Shown here: positions 25,143 to 32,393 of the stretch, in pieces
How positions within the stretch are numbered: the first letter of the stretch is position 1
How the letters are laid out: every line of letters begins with the position of its first letter
From: a virus
Direction: 5' to 3' (one strand)
IMG/VR virus record: IMGVR_UViG_3300009151_000045
Location: 29,325-93,324 of that record
Length of the DNA stretch: 64,000 bases
Translations under genes and position numbers: made by a program
The notes under the pieces: model-generated
Told to the model about the DNA's origin: nothing
The model's database searches: none
The model's input: only the letters and a program-made list of their open reading frames with translations

Positions 25143-25479
25143 AATGGTCTTTTACTAGTTTATATGTTGTCTTAAATTTATCAAATGCTATTTTTAATGC
25201 TGGGTATTCTTTACACATTGTCTGGATTCTATTCCAGTCGGGAAAACAGCCATCCCATTCTTCAGGTGCACTCCAACTGAATCCACTACCGGCACCACCA
25301 ATAGTGAATCCTGTACTAGAACTGCTAGTACCGCCACTACTGATAGTTATTGTACCACTGTTGGACCCACCCATACCTGCACCTGTAGTATAATAGTAGC
25401 TGTCACTGGTACTATTACTAATGGTGATAGTATCAGTTGATGTGATCGAGTAATTTGTTAGCACTGAAGAAGTTGTCAT
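25108..25479 (-). CDS. Hypothetical protein with Ser/Thr/Gly-rich N-terminus
   Basis: This 123-residue protein has a low-complexity first half rich in Ser, Thr and Gly (ISSGGTSSSSTGF). A compact conserved-looking end follows, PEEWDGCFPDWNRIQTMCKEY then KIAFDKFKTTYKLVKDHY. It overlaps the glycosyltransferase upstream by 47 nt and the cupin gene by 35 nt. Function unknown. Confidence 0.55.
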   Translation of the reverse strand: MTTSSVLTNYSITSTDTITISNSTSDSYYYTTGAGMGGSNSGTITISSGGTSSSSTGFTIGGAGSGFSWSAPEEWDGCFPDWNRIQTMCKEYPALKIAFDKFKTTYKLVKDHYDTPEDQRPLP

Positions 25480-26533
25480 GCAGATCCCTTGTCTGTTTAC
25501 GTATGGCAGGTATCCTTGTAGAATAATTGTCCATATGTTCTATAATCTTACGGCACAAATCTGGGCGATACACAGTGTATGTATCATAATCATTTGTCCA
25601 TACGCTGGGATATTTGAATGTGTCGTAATACATTTCACTGTAACTAAGTCTATCTGGAACCATTGGTATAGCATCTACTACTGCACCTTCGTAACAACTG
25701 ATGCCCAGCGTTTCTTGCAGATTGGCACTGAATACCATTTTTGCTTCGCCTAACAAGTTGTGATATTCATTTTTTGTTAACTGTTGATCCTGACACACTA
25801 CAAATTCATACTGAGGCAAATGATGTGCTAAGTCTCTAAAAATCTCAACTTGTTTTTCTGGGGCAATACGATGTGGAAAAAGAATAAGGTCACGTTTGGG
25901 CATATTCTTGTACATGGTCAAGGTATCGTCCATATACTCCATGGGCCAACCTGTGCGTACAAATTTATCACTAAATGTGCCAGCACGTAGTTCTGCTAGA
26001 TCGTCCTCAAACCAAGGATTCTCTGTTGGATAATCATTTAATAGATTGGTAAAGAATAATTCAATGTGAAACTGTGTAGCAAAGTAATTATAATCAAATG
26101 CGTAGAAGAAACTCTTCTCTGCATGACGTACCCAGGGTTTAGCACCAACCAGTCGACCCAAGAAGTCTTGAGGATCATAACTACCAGCATGCCATAGGCC
26201 ATGCGTAGTTACTGGTATATTCAGCAACTCACTCATGTACTTTAAGTTTATGATGCCAGGGTGCCAAGCATCAGTAAAGATGAAGTGATCATTAGGATTA
26301 ATTGATCCGGAGCAAAATAAGCGGCCAATCTTCTCAACTTGACTAGCCTTGTAAATATTGGTGCCGCCAAAATTAAGAAAAGCACCAGGAGTAGTGGCTT
26401 TAGGAATATCCTCAGGGCCAGAGATAATTTGAACATTGTGTCCTGCCTTGCGTAAGAGATTAGGTACATGGCGTTTCCATTCGCCAGTGTACCGTGTGTC
26501 AACAGCTTCTAGATCAACTAGGAATACGGTCAT
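25433..26533 (-). CDS. GT-B fold glycosyltransferase
   Basis: This 366-residue protein (ATG at 26533; a longer reading lies inside the gene upstream) has a Rossmann start MTVFLVDLEAVDTRYTGEW. Its C-terminal half has LILFPHRIAPEKQVEIFRDL, the usual phosphate-binding region, and LQETLGISCYEGAVVDAIPM, close to the E-x7-E motif of GT4-type retaining transferases, then DRLSYSEMYYDTF. The context (DpdA, QueD-like) raises DNA-base glycosylation as one option; lipopolysaccharide modification is another. Confidence 0.75.
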   Translation of the reverse strand: MTVFLVDLEAVDTRYTGEWKRHVPNLLRKAGHNVQIISGPEDIPKATTPGAFLNFGGTNIYKASQVEKIGRLFCSGSINPNDHFIFTDAWHPGIINLKYMSELLNIPVTTHGLWHAGSYDPQDFLGRLVGAKPWVRHAEKSFFYAFDYNYFATQFHIELFFTNLLNDYPTENPWFEDDLAELRAGTFSDKFVRTGWPMEYMDDTLTMYKNMPKRDLILFPHRIAPEKQVEIFRDLAHHLPQYEFVVCQDQQLTKNEYHNLLGEAKMVFSANLQETLGISCYEGAVVDAIPMVPDRLSYSEMYYDTFKYPSVWTNDYDTYTVYRPDLCRKIIEHMDNYSTRIPAIRKQTRDLHDNFFSANKLLDHIN

Positions 26534-26774
26534 TGCTATTGTACCGTGGATTCTTACCGAGGTAAGGTTTACGTTCGCCTGTGAACGGCTTTTTAGGACG
26601 ACGACTCTTGTCGAAGTTGCGCCACTGCCAGCTTTCTCTATTGTAGAGATGACCTTCGTTAAACTCACAAAGTTCTGAACGGCACCAGTTATGGAATGCC
26701 TCTAGATCTTCGAACAGTTTTACAATGTCCGGACGAGTTGAAAAGTAACTGACTTCTTTGTAATTCTTAGCCAT
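26514..26774 (-). CDS. Hypothetical conserved phage protein (86 residues)
   Basis: The ATG at 26774 is used (MAKNYKEVSYFSTRPDIVKL...); a reading from further upstream lies in the queD-like gene. The protein has FEDLEAFHNWCRSELCEF and a strongly basic C-terminus (FDKSRRPKKPFTGERKPYLG), suggesting nucleic-acid contact. It overlaps the glycosyltransferase gene by 20 nt. Confidence 0.6.
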   Translation of the reverse strand: MAKNYKEVSYFSTRPDIVKLFEDLEAFHNWCRSELCEFNEGHLYNRESWQWRNFDKSRRPKKPFTGERKPYLGKNPRYNSNDRIPS

Positions 26775-26787
26775 AATAGCCTCTATT

Positions 26788-27180
26788 TTAATATTTGATA
26801 AATGAACCATTTTCTCCATCTTCGGAGACCTCAATCCAAACCTCACGGCCTGGATACTTTGCTGAGATAGCGTCAAACAAATCGCCTGACATCATCTCAC
26901 AACTTTTGTAGTCTAACGCCAGTATACTATCTTTATAAAGATTTAGCAACCATCGTTTGAACTGAATAAACTCAATATCACGATCGTCATGTGTAACACT
27001 TATCCATACTTTGAAATGGAATATATGACGATGCGGAGAAGCCAAAAACGACACATCATATTCATCCCCTGTTGCTAGGGTAGGATCGGTAGCTGCCGCT
27101 GGATATGCATGGATTCCTTCTTTGCTAAATGTGACCCAAATCATTTTGTTAGGTCTAATGTCTTGTCGTATTGTAATCAT
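26788..27180 (-). CDS. queD: 6-pyruvoyl-tetrahydropterin synthase-like protein (QueD-like)
   Basis: The ATG at 27180 gives 130 residues. SPHRHIFHFKVWISV at about 47-61 corresponds to the HxH zinc region of the PTPS fold, DDRDIEFIQFKRWLLN to the conserved Asp-Phe segment, and EVWIEVSEDGENG near the end to the substrate-binding Glu region. QueD makes 6-carboxy-tetrahydropterin, the substrate of QueE, so the assignment fits the folE, queE and dpdA genes nearby. Sequence similarity to bacterial QueD is low, so the exact reaction is inferred. Confidence 0.6.
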   Translation of the reverse strand: MITIRQDIRPNKMIWVTFSKEGIHAYPAAATDPTLATGDEYDVSFLASPHRHIFHFKVWISVTHDDRDIEFIQFKRWLLNLYKDSILALDYKSCEMMSGDLFDAISAKYPGREVWIEVSEDGENGSFIKY

Positions 27181-27596
27181 TGTGCAGGTTCCCATAGTGA
27201 GCCAGGTAGTTCAATTTCGTAAGAATATCTGTTTAGATGATGTTTACTTTGTATTGTAACATGAGCATGACAGTTTTTGCAAAGTATTTCTTTATTGGCT
27301 GGATCATTGTTATGACGATTTCCGTCTATATGATTTATGTCCAACTGTTCAGGATACATGATGGTTGCTGTACACTTGAATCCGTGATGTGCATCTACGT
27401 TTGAACACCCTTGTTTTAATTTCCAATTATCCACTTCTGATTTCCTTTCATTTCTATGAGACTCACAACAGTTTTTCCATTTGATATTTGCAGACCCATC
27501 TTTTCCTTTATCTAAGTTATGATAACTTACTTTTGATGCACAGTCTGGTGCCGAGCATACTGGTGCATAGTTGTTGTATGGAGACCGTTTTCTCAT
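27177..27596 (-). CDS. HNH endonuclease
   Basis: This 139-residue protein has an HNH core (LDINHIDGNRHNNDPANKEI at about 88-107, then CKNCHAHV) and further zinc-type cysteines (CSAPDCASKVSYH, CCESH). Free-standing HNH nucleases in T4-like phages are often mobile homing endonucleases. It lies between the dpdA-side genes and the queD-like gene, overlapping both by 4 nt, so it is co-expressed but may be an insertion. Confidence 0.85.
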   Translation of the reverse strand: MRKRSPYNNYAPVCSAPDCASKVSYHNLDKGKDGSANIKWKNCCESHRNERKSEVDNWKLKQGCSNVDAHHGFKCTATIMYPEQLDINHIDGNRHNNDPANKEILCKNCHAHVTIQSKHHLNRYSYEIELPGSLWEPAQ

Positions 27597-28144
27597 TTTA
27601 TAATCTCGTCTTTTGTATATTCATCCCAATTGGTAAAATACTTGCGTTGTGTGACGGCACCAATTGGTACACACCACACCCCTGGATTAGTTGCATCAAA
27701 GTCTTTGTCATCGATCTTGATTGTAGCATTATATCCTAGCTGATTTAGATAAGGCAATTTTACACTAATTTGTGGAATAAATCTACGATGTTCGGTTAAA
27801 CCACTTTCTAAAAGACCTTCATGTTCACGTATATCAAAGTCCAAGGTACACCAATATCCAGCTTCTAAACAGTCCTGGATCATGTATTCCCATGGGCGCC
27901 AAGTGTCTACATCATTCACGCCATTAGTTTTGAAACTTTGATTAGCACCAAAATAGATATGTTTGATACGTTTGCTCTCGTCTAACAGTGCTTGGGTATC
28001 GTTAACAATATGTAACACAGTCTTAGGATCATGTACACCTACTACAAACAGAGTTTTCATTCCGTATGCAGGAGTGCGTTCAATTTCAGTACCAACAAAG
28101 AATGTTACATCTTCGCTAGTACCACTAGTATATTCACGTTTCAT
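27593..28144 (-). CDS. Conserved phage protein of unknown function in the deazaguanine cluster
   Basis: This 183-residue protein opens FFVGTEIERTPAYGMKTLFVVG, continues IKHIYFGANQSFKTNG and AGYWCTLDFDIREHEGLLES, and ends in a beta-rich half. The alternation of strands and helices suggests an alpha/beta barrel-like fold, and the DFDIREHE segment looks like an active-site strand. I recall a similar opening in T4-like cyanophage proteins. It lies between dpdA-side genes and queD, so a role in base modification is possible but unproven. Confidence 0.6.
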   Translation of the reverse strand: MKREYTSGTSEDVTFFVGTEIERTPAYGMKTLFVVGVHDPKTVLHIVNDTQALLDESKRIKHIYFGANQSFKTNGVNDVDTWRPWEYMIQDCLEAGYWCTLDFDIREHEGLLESGLTEHRRFIPQISVKLPYLNQLGYNATIKIDDKDFDATNPGVWCVPIGAVTQRKYFTNWDEYTKDEIIK

Positions 28145-28394
28145 TTGTAAATTTTTTCCCTTCTTCCCAGTATTTGATCATACGTTGTACATCTTCCATG
28201 CGTTCTGTTACAACCTCTGGAGCGGCACGTTCCAATTCTTTCATGTTGTGATAACTGGGATAGTGACGTAAACACCAACGTGCTCGTTCACGGATTTCTT
28301 TAGGCAGACGCGGGGTTTTTTGAGGATTCATTAGATCCTGTAAAAACTCTTCTGTTTTTTGTATGCTTCGAAATCTTTCATCTGGTAATGTCAT
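28134..28394 (-). CDS. BPSL0761-like small conserved protein
   Basis: This 86-residue protein (LPDERFRSIQKTEEFLQDLM, TPRLPKEIRERARWCLRHYP, APEVVTERMEDVQ) matches the helical pattern of a small family found in many proteobacteria. There the function is also unknown. Host-type small proteins in a phage suggest gene capture from a proteobacterial host. It is one base from the dpdA stop and overlaps the next gene by 11 nt. Confidence 0.65.
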   Translation of the reverse strand: MTLPDERFRSIQKTEEFLQDLMNPQKTPRLPKEIRERARWCLRHYPSYHNMKELERAAPEVVTERMEDVQRMIKYWEEGKKFTNET

Positions 28395-30101
28395 TTAAAC
28401 CTCAAATAGTGATTCGTTTAAGATTGGTTTTGTAGGTTCTTTGACAACTTTTTCCATAGTCAAGTCTCCTTCAAATTCGATATGCACATTGGCCATGGTG
28501 GTTGCATTAGTGATACGATCACCAGTATTGCCTCTAGTACCGATAATACGATCAAAATAGCCTTCGTAGTGTTCTACTACATCCATTGCATCTTTTCTAT
28601 TATCCATGCTAAAGATCAAATCAACAATGTCTTTGAACTTGTTGGGTAATGGACTATAGTCCATAGTTCTACCTTCTGCTGTGGTAGCACTCATCATTGC
28701 TGGAATACAACCTAGGTCGCTTTGACGATTGGCTTCTTGTACAGCATTAATATGCATCCAAACATTATGCCCCATCATGATAGCATAAGTGAAGCTATCC
28801 CAACTGGTACGTCCTTCTTTACCAACTTTGTTTACATCGCCTGGTGCGTAGATACAAATTTCCTTCATTTGTATTTGATCCATGATAGGACTATATTCAA
28901 ACTTGTCAAATATGCCATCTTGTACCACTGCATCTTTGAACAGTCTAGTATCCGACGAATACTTTTTATCATCAGCTGATGCTTGCATACGATACACCCA
29001 TTTGTCTGCTGGCGGCGTTTCTGTAGCCATATAAATCTGTCCATTGGCAGTTGCTAAGAATGGACTAGCACAGTCGAAACTGATAGTAAAGTCTGGATTA
29101 TGATACTTGCGTACAGCACGTTGGATATCTGTTAGTAGCACTGCCCATTCTAATTTACTGGTACCTAAAAAGTGCATCCAATCTTGGTGTCCTTGTTCCA
29201 ACAATCCATCAAAGCGCAGTGCTACTAATCGTTTGAGAATCAAGTGAACATCACACATGTTTTGTCCACCCATACCCCAACCGTTGAATGGCTTGTCGTA
29301 TTTGGTTGGATCGCAAAAGTCTTTCATTTGCTGATACCAATCTTCTGCTTGTGTGTGACTCTCACCTTGTAGCACGTTCAAAAACTTACATGCACCTGTA
29401 CGATTTTTAATAAAGTATTCATTATTGTACTTGGTAGCATCTGCGGCCTGCTGATATGTTTCTATGCCTGTGGCCTTGCGTCCTTCTGGACTGCGTTCTA
29501 CCCAAGCTGGAATATCAAGAACCATTCCGTATTCCATGTAAGCATCCATCCATGCCAGCACTTGTTCACGTTTTTTCTGTGCGGCATCGAGTCTGGCTTG
29601 ATACAGTTTAGGATGATCTACTTTGGTAAATTTAGGATTACCATTTTTATCAGTCTTTGGATGGCCTGTAGGATGTAATTGCGGAACCAGTTCAACACCT
29701 AAGGCATTAACTTCGGCCCACTTAGCGGCAACTTCGGGTCCAGTAGGGTCTCGCCATTCGCCTTCCCACACACCTTTACCAATCTGGAATCCGCCTGAAT
29801 CTCCAACTACCCAACTAGTGGAGCGATCTCGATTACGGAACATATCTTCACTGTCGTCCTTCTTAGTCATGTCTAAGTTAGCATGACCTGCTGAGTACAA
29901 GCAATGATCATAGTAGAATATCGCATTGGGATTGAGATAGTTCATAGCTTCAATTCCTAACGGTCCAAAACTTGCCGGAATACGAGCTGGATCTACATAC
30001 GGTCCAAAACGTTGTTTGCCTATGAACGTACTATAAAACCCAGACGTAGCTGGCAAAAAGTACGCATAGTCCGATTGAGTTGCTGTTAAATTTTTATTCA
30101 T
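28395..30101 (-). CDS. dpdA: DpdA-like DNA/tRNA guanine transglycosylase
   Basis: This 568-residue protein belongs to the TGT superfamily. It has VVGDSGGFQIG at about 98-108 (catalytic Asp of DSGGFQ), FLNVLQGE near 240-247, GWGMGGQNM near 274-282, HFLGTSKLEW, and SFDCASP near 341-347 whose Asp matches the TGT nucleophile. The Cys-rich zinc site usual near the end of bacterial TGT is not evident, as in DpdA proteins. DpdA swaps guanine in DNA for a 7-deazaguanine, protecting it from host restriction. FolE, QueD-like and QueE in this window would supply the base. Confidence 0.88.
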   Translation of the reverse strand: MNKNLTATQSDYAYFLPATSGFYSTFIGKQRFGPYVDPARIPASFGPLGIEAMNYLNPNAIFYYDHCLYSAGHANLDMTKKDDSEDMFRNRDRSTSWVVGDSGGFQIGKGVWEGEWRDPTGPEVAAKWAEVNALGVELVPQLHPTGHPKTDKNGNPKFTKVDHPKLYQARLDAAQKKREQVLAWMDAYMEYGMVLDIPAWVERSPEGRKATGIETYQQAADATKYNNEYFIKNRTGACKFLNVLQGESHTQAEDWYQQMKDFCDPTKYDKPFNGWGMGGQNMCDVHLILKRLVALRFDGLLEQGHQDWMHFLGTSKLEWAVLLTDIQRAVRKYHNPDFTISFDCASPFLATANGQIYMATETPPADKWVYRMQASADDKKYSSDTRLFKDAVVQDGIFDKFEYSPIMDQIQMKEICIYAPGDVNKVGKEGRTSWDSFTYAIMMGHNVWMHINAVQEANRQSDLGCIPAMMSATTAEGRTMDYSPLPNKFKDIVDLIFSMDNRKDAMDVVEHYEGYFDRIIGTRGNTGDRITNATTMANVHIEFEGDLTMEKVVKEPTKPILNESLFEV

Positions 30102-30294
30102 CTTTTGTCTTTACCCACATTTCGTAGTATGGATCATATCTCCACCCTTCTGGCGGTTCACACGGATCATAGTTTTGTGGATGTGTAAATGGCGTTTTCG
30201 CAGGTGAGTGTCGTTTTTTATATCCTGTTCGAATATAGTCACGCACTAACTCGTCTGCGTATTGATCCGCCCAAGTGCTTTCCTGTATAATCAT
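30094..30294 (-). CDS. Hypothetical protein (66 residues)
   Basis: The ATG at 30294 overlaps the stop of the membrane protein upstream (ATGA). The product (MIIQESTWADQYADELVRDY...) is soluble and ends with HPQNYDPCEPPEGWRYDPYY, a Pro/Tyr/Trp-rich tail. Function unknown; it overlaps dpdA by 8 nt. Confidence 0.6.
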   Translation of the reverse strand: MIIQESTWADQYADELVRDYIRTGYKKRHSPAKTPFTHPQNYDPCEPPEGWRYDPYYEMWVKTKDE

Positions 30295-30644
30295 TTGATC
30301 CAGTGCTGTGCTAGAACCATTAAGCTCAACCATGCCCACATGGTATTAAATCCTACCAGCGTGGGCAATGCTTTTTTACGGCTTGCCCAAATAAGTGTTA
30401 CGCTGGTTAGCAGTGTTAGGTAATACAATTCCCATATTTGAATACCAAAGATTAAACCTGGGATAATGATGATGGCTTTGGCCAACCAACTGACAAATTC
30501 TACAGTATTATATCCTGTCCAGTATTCTCGTGTAAACCACATACCGTAACATTCTCTCATATTGCGCCATCCAGTATGCGTATAGCAAATAGCCATCAAT
30601 ACTAACCATACACCTACTGCTAAAAAAATTTGATCTTGTGTCAT
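30291..30644 (-). CDS. Membrane protein (three to four spans)
   Basis: This 117-residue protein has hydrophobic segments near 4-21 (QIFLAVGVWLVLMAICYT), 52-67, 70-86 and 98-113 (TMWAWLSLMVLAQHWIK near its end). Similar small inner-membrane proteins occur in T4-like phages without known function. It overlaps both neighbours by ATGA. Confidence 0.65.
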   Translation of the reverse strand: MTQDQIFLAVGVWLVLMAICYTHTGWRNMRECYGMWFTREYWTGYNTVEFVSWLAKAIIIIPGLIFGIQIWELYYLTLLTSVTLIWASRKKALPTLVGFNTMWAWLSLMVLAQHWIK

Positions 30645-30844
30645 TCTATTTTACCCCATTTAATTTTAAGCCAGATTCTTTCATGTATATAATAATCTAT
30701 ACTTAGGAGAATATGTAGCACAGTGGCAAATCCTGTAGCACTTCCTAAGTCTCCTGTGAACAAGTATGTCCACAGGATTGTGAATACCCATGCTGTTAAG
30801 CGATAGGTAATCATTCTCACAACTGTTCGTTTACGTGTTTCCAT
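30641..30844 (-). CDS. DUF2061-type small membrane protein
   Basis: This 67-residue protein (METRKRTVVRMITYRLTAWV, FTGDLGSATGFATVLHILLS, YYIHERIWLKIKWGK) matches the pattern of the DUF2061 membrane family: a basic start, a TAW-type segment, a GDLG turn and a final YYxHERxW...WG. The family is found in bacteria and phages. Its function is unknown. Confidence 0.75.
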   Translation of the reverse strand: METRKRTVVRMITYRLTAWVFTILWTYLFTGDLGSATGFATVLHILLSIDYYIHERIWLKIKWGKIE

Positions 30845-31575
30845 TATTTGCTTTGCGCTGGCAGGATATATTCGTATACAGCAACTCCACTGTCAATAGT
30901 GATAGCCAATGCACCTGCATCTGCAATCTTCATAGTGATATCGCCTGACAGTGCCAAAATTGCTTGCACAGCATTAACTGGCCATGACCATGTTTGCTTT
31001 AGCTTGCCTGTAATCCCACTTTGGAAAGTAAATGATCCTGCGTGTGTGCTGGCGTCGCCGAAACTAAACACTAGATTGCTACCATTCGTGGACACTTGGA
31101 ACACCTGTTCTTCAGTATGTGCCGCCGCCTGATACTTCAAGCGTTGGATACTTGATACAGTAGGCTCAAATTCAACTTCCCAACTTGTTCCTTTGAACTT
31201 GACAGTCTTGAGTTTTTCATTGATCACATCTTGATTCATAAAACGATAGTCGTTTTCAAAGTCACCAGTTGCATTTTGAAAATGCAAACCTGTTGGAATA
31301 TCTTCACCATTGCGTTGTTGTTTTACAACCTTGATGCCGGCACCTTCTTTGTATTCTGGACATTTCAAATGCAAGTCTAGCTTGTTCAAATTAGGCATAC
31401 CAAATGTGCCTTCAAGTCCGTCGATTGGATTGTGTGATTTGGCATTAAGGATAACTGAACGGTCTTCAGCAAGCGATTCTATAGTGGTTGCTTTTGAGCT
31501 GGATGTTACCTTGACCAAAGGTAAGAAGCCCAAACTGTGTGTATGTGCTACTAGGTCTTGTAAAAAGTCTTTCAT
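30844..31575 (-). CDS. 45: T4 gp45-type sliding clamp
   Basis: This 243-residue protein has the length and layout of T4-like gp45, the trimeric processivity clamp of the polymerase and mobile activator of late transcription. Recognisable segments are KDFLQDLVAHTHSLGFLPLV at the start, a SVILNAKSHNPI strand, FGMPNLNKLDLHLKCPEY and the final VAVYEYILP beta strand. It is first in a long early operon under a perfect consensus promoter. With gp43 and gp44 in the same window it completes most of the holoenzyme. Confidence 0.85.
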   Translation of the reverse strand: MKDFLQDLVAHTHSLGFLPLVKVTSSSKATTIESLAEDRSVILNAKSHNPIDGLEGTFGMPNLNKLDLHLKCPEYKEGAGIKVVKQQRNGEDIPTGLHFQNATGDFENDYRFMNQDVINEKLKTVKFKGTSWEVEFEPTVSSIQRLKYQAAAHTEEQVFQVSTNGSNLVFSFGDASTHAGSFTFQSGITGKLKQTWSWPVNAVQAILALSGDITMKIADAGALAITIDSGVAVYEYILPAQSK

Positions 31576-31595
31576 ATGATTCTCCGTGTTTAATG

Positions 31596-31624
31596 ATTAT
31601 ATAGGGTTTGTGTGACTATGTCAA
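31596..31624 (-). promoter_or_regulatory. Consensus sigma70 early promoter for the sliding-clamp operon
   Basis: TTGACA (31624-31619) and TATAAT (31601-31596) are separated by 17 bp, perfect consensus. The -35 overlaps the last codons and stop of the dehydrogenase gene. GGAG precedes the clamp start. Confidence 0.85.
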
Positions 31625-32392
31625 TGTTTTTCTTATCTTCTTGTTGTATTTTATTGCCGATTCTACCAGGGTATTTGATACAGATAGCTTATCGGCGTAC
31701 TGTATAAATGCGTTTATGTCTTTGGGAAAGCAAGCACCCCCAAATCCTCGAGCTCCGTCTGGTCCCGGAACTTGCATATGACTACGTCCAATTCGATCGT
31801 CTAATTGTAGTAGACCAACAACAGTGGCATAATCTATATTGTCTGCTTGACACATATCATATAGTTGATTAAAAAATGTAACTTTGATACTGAGAAACGC
31901 ATTAATGGTATATTTCATCATGGCCGCTTCACCCAATGTGCAATAGAACGCTGTTTTCAACTTTGGCAGAGACTGTCTGAATAGGCTGTGCCAAAATCCA
32001 TTAGGATCATCACCGCCTAGAATAATATCTTGTTGATTAGCAAAGTCTTGATCGGCAGTGGCCGCACGTAGAAATTCTGGACTGTAACATATTTTATGAT
32101 TGGGGTAGTCTTTGACCAGTTTATTTAGGTAATCCGGCCTCACAGTGGATTTAATCAGTACAGGTATATGACTGGGTGTTTGATCCATTACATCATAAAT
32201 TTGGCTAGTATCACAATCACCCAGTACTGTACTGGGTGTGCTGACACAAATTATAACGCCATCGGCATCTGGATAATCTTTTACTGTTTGCGTACTTATT
32301 TTTGGATCAACAACATATACTGTGTTTGTTTTATCTATAGCAGTAGCAACTGCTTTGCCCACAAATCCATAACCTGCAATTATAATTTTCAT
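31616..32392 (-). CDS. UDP-glucose/GDP-mannose dehydrogenase-like protein
   Basis: This 258-residue protein (ATG at 32392, just after the polymerase stop) begins with the NAD-binding fingerprint KIIIAGYGFVGKAVA. It has ICVSTPS, SPEFLRAA, the central-domain helix with EAAMMKYTINAFLSIKVTF, and FGGACFPKDI with the catalytic Cys near residue 219. The family oxidises UDP-glucose or GDP-mannose to the uronic acid. It is shorter than most relatives, which usually have a C-terminal sugar-binding domain, and seems to end after the second domain. Confidence 0.85.
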   Translation of the reverse strand: MKIIIAGYGFVGKAVATAIDKTNTVYVVDPKISTQTVKDYPDADGVIICVSTPSTVLGDCDTSQIYDVMDQTPSHIPVLIKSTVRPDYLNKLVKDYPNHKICYSPEFLRAATADQDFANQQDIILGGDDPNGFWHSLFRQSLPKLKTAFYCTLGEAAMMKYTINAFLSIKVTFFNQLYDMCQADNIDYATVVGLLQLDDRIGRSHMQVPGPDGARGFGGACFPKDINAFIQYADKLSVSNTLVESAIKYNKKIRKTLT

Positions 32393-32393
32393 A

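Noticed and set aside
22777-31575. A QueC gene in the modification operon
   Set aside because: No SGGxDS ATP-binding motif is present in any protein of the window.
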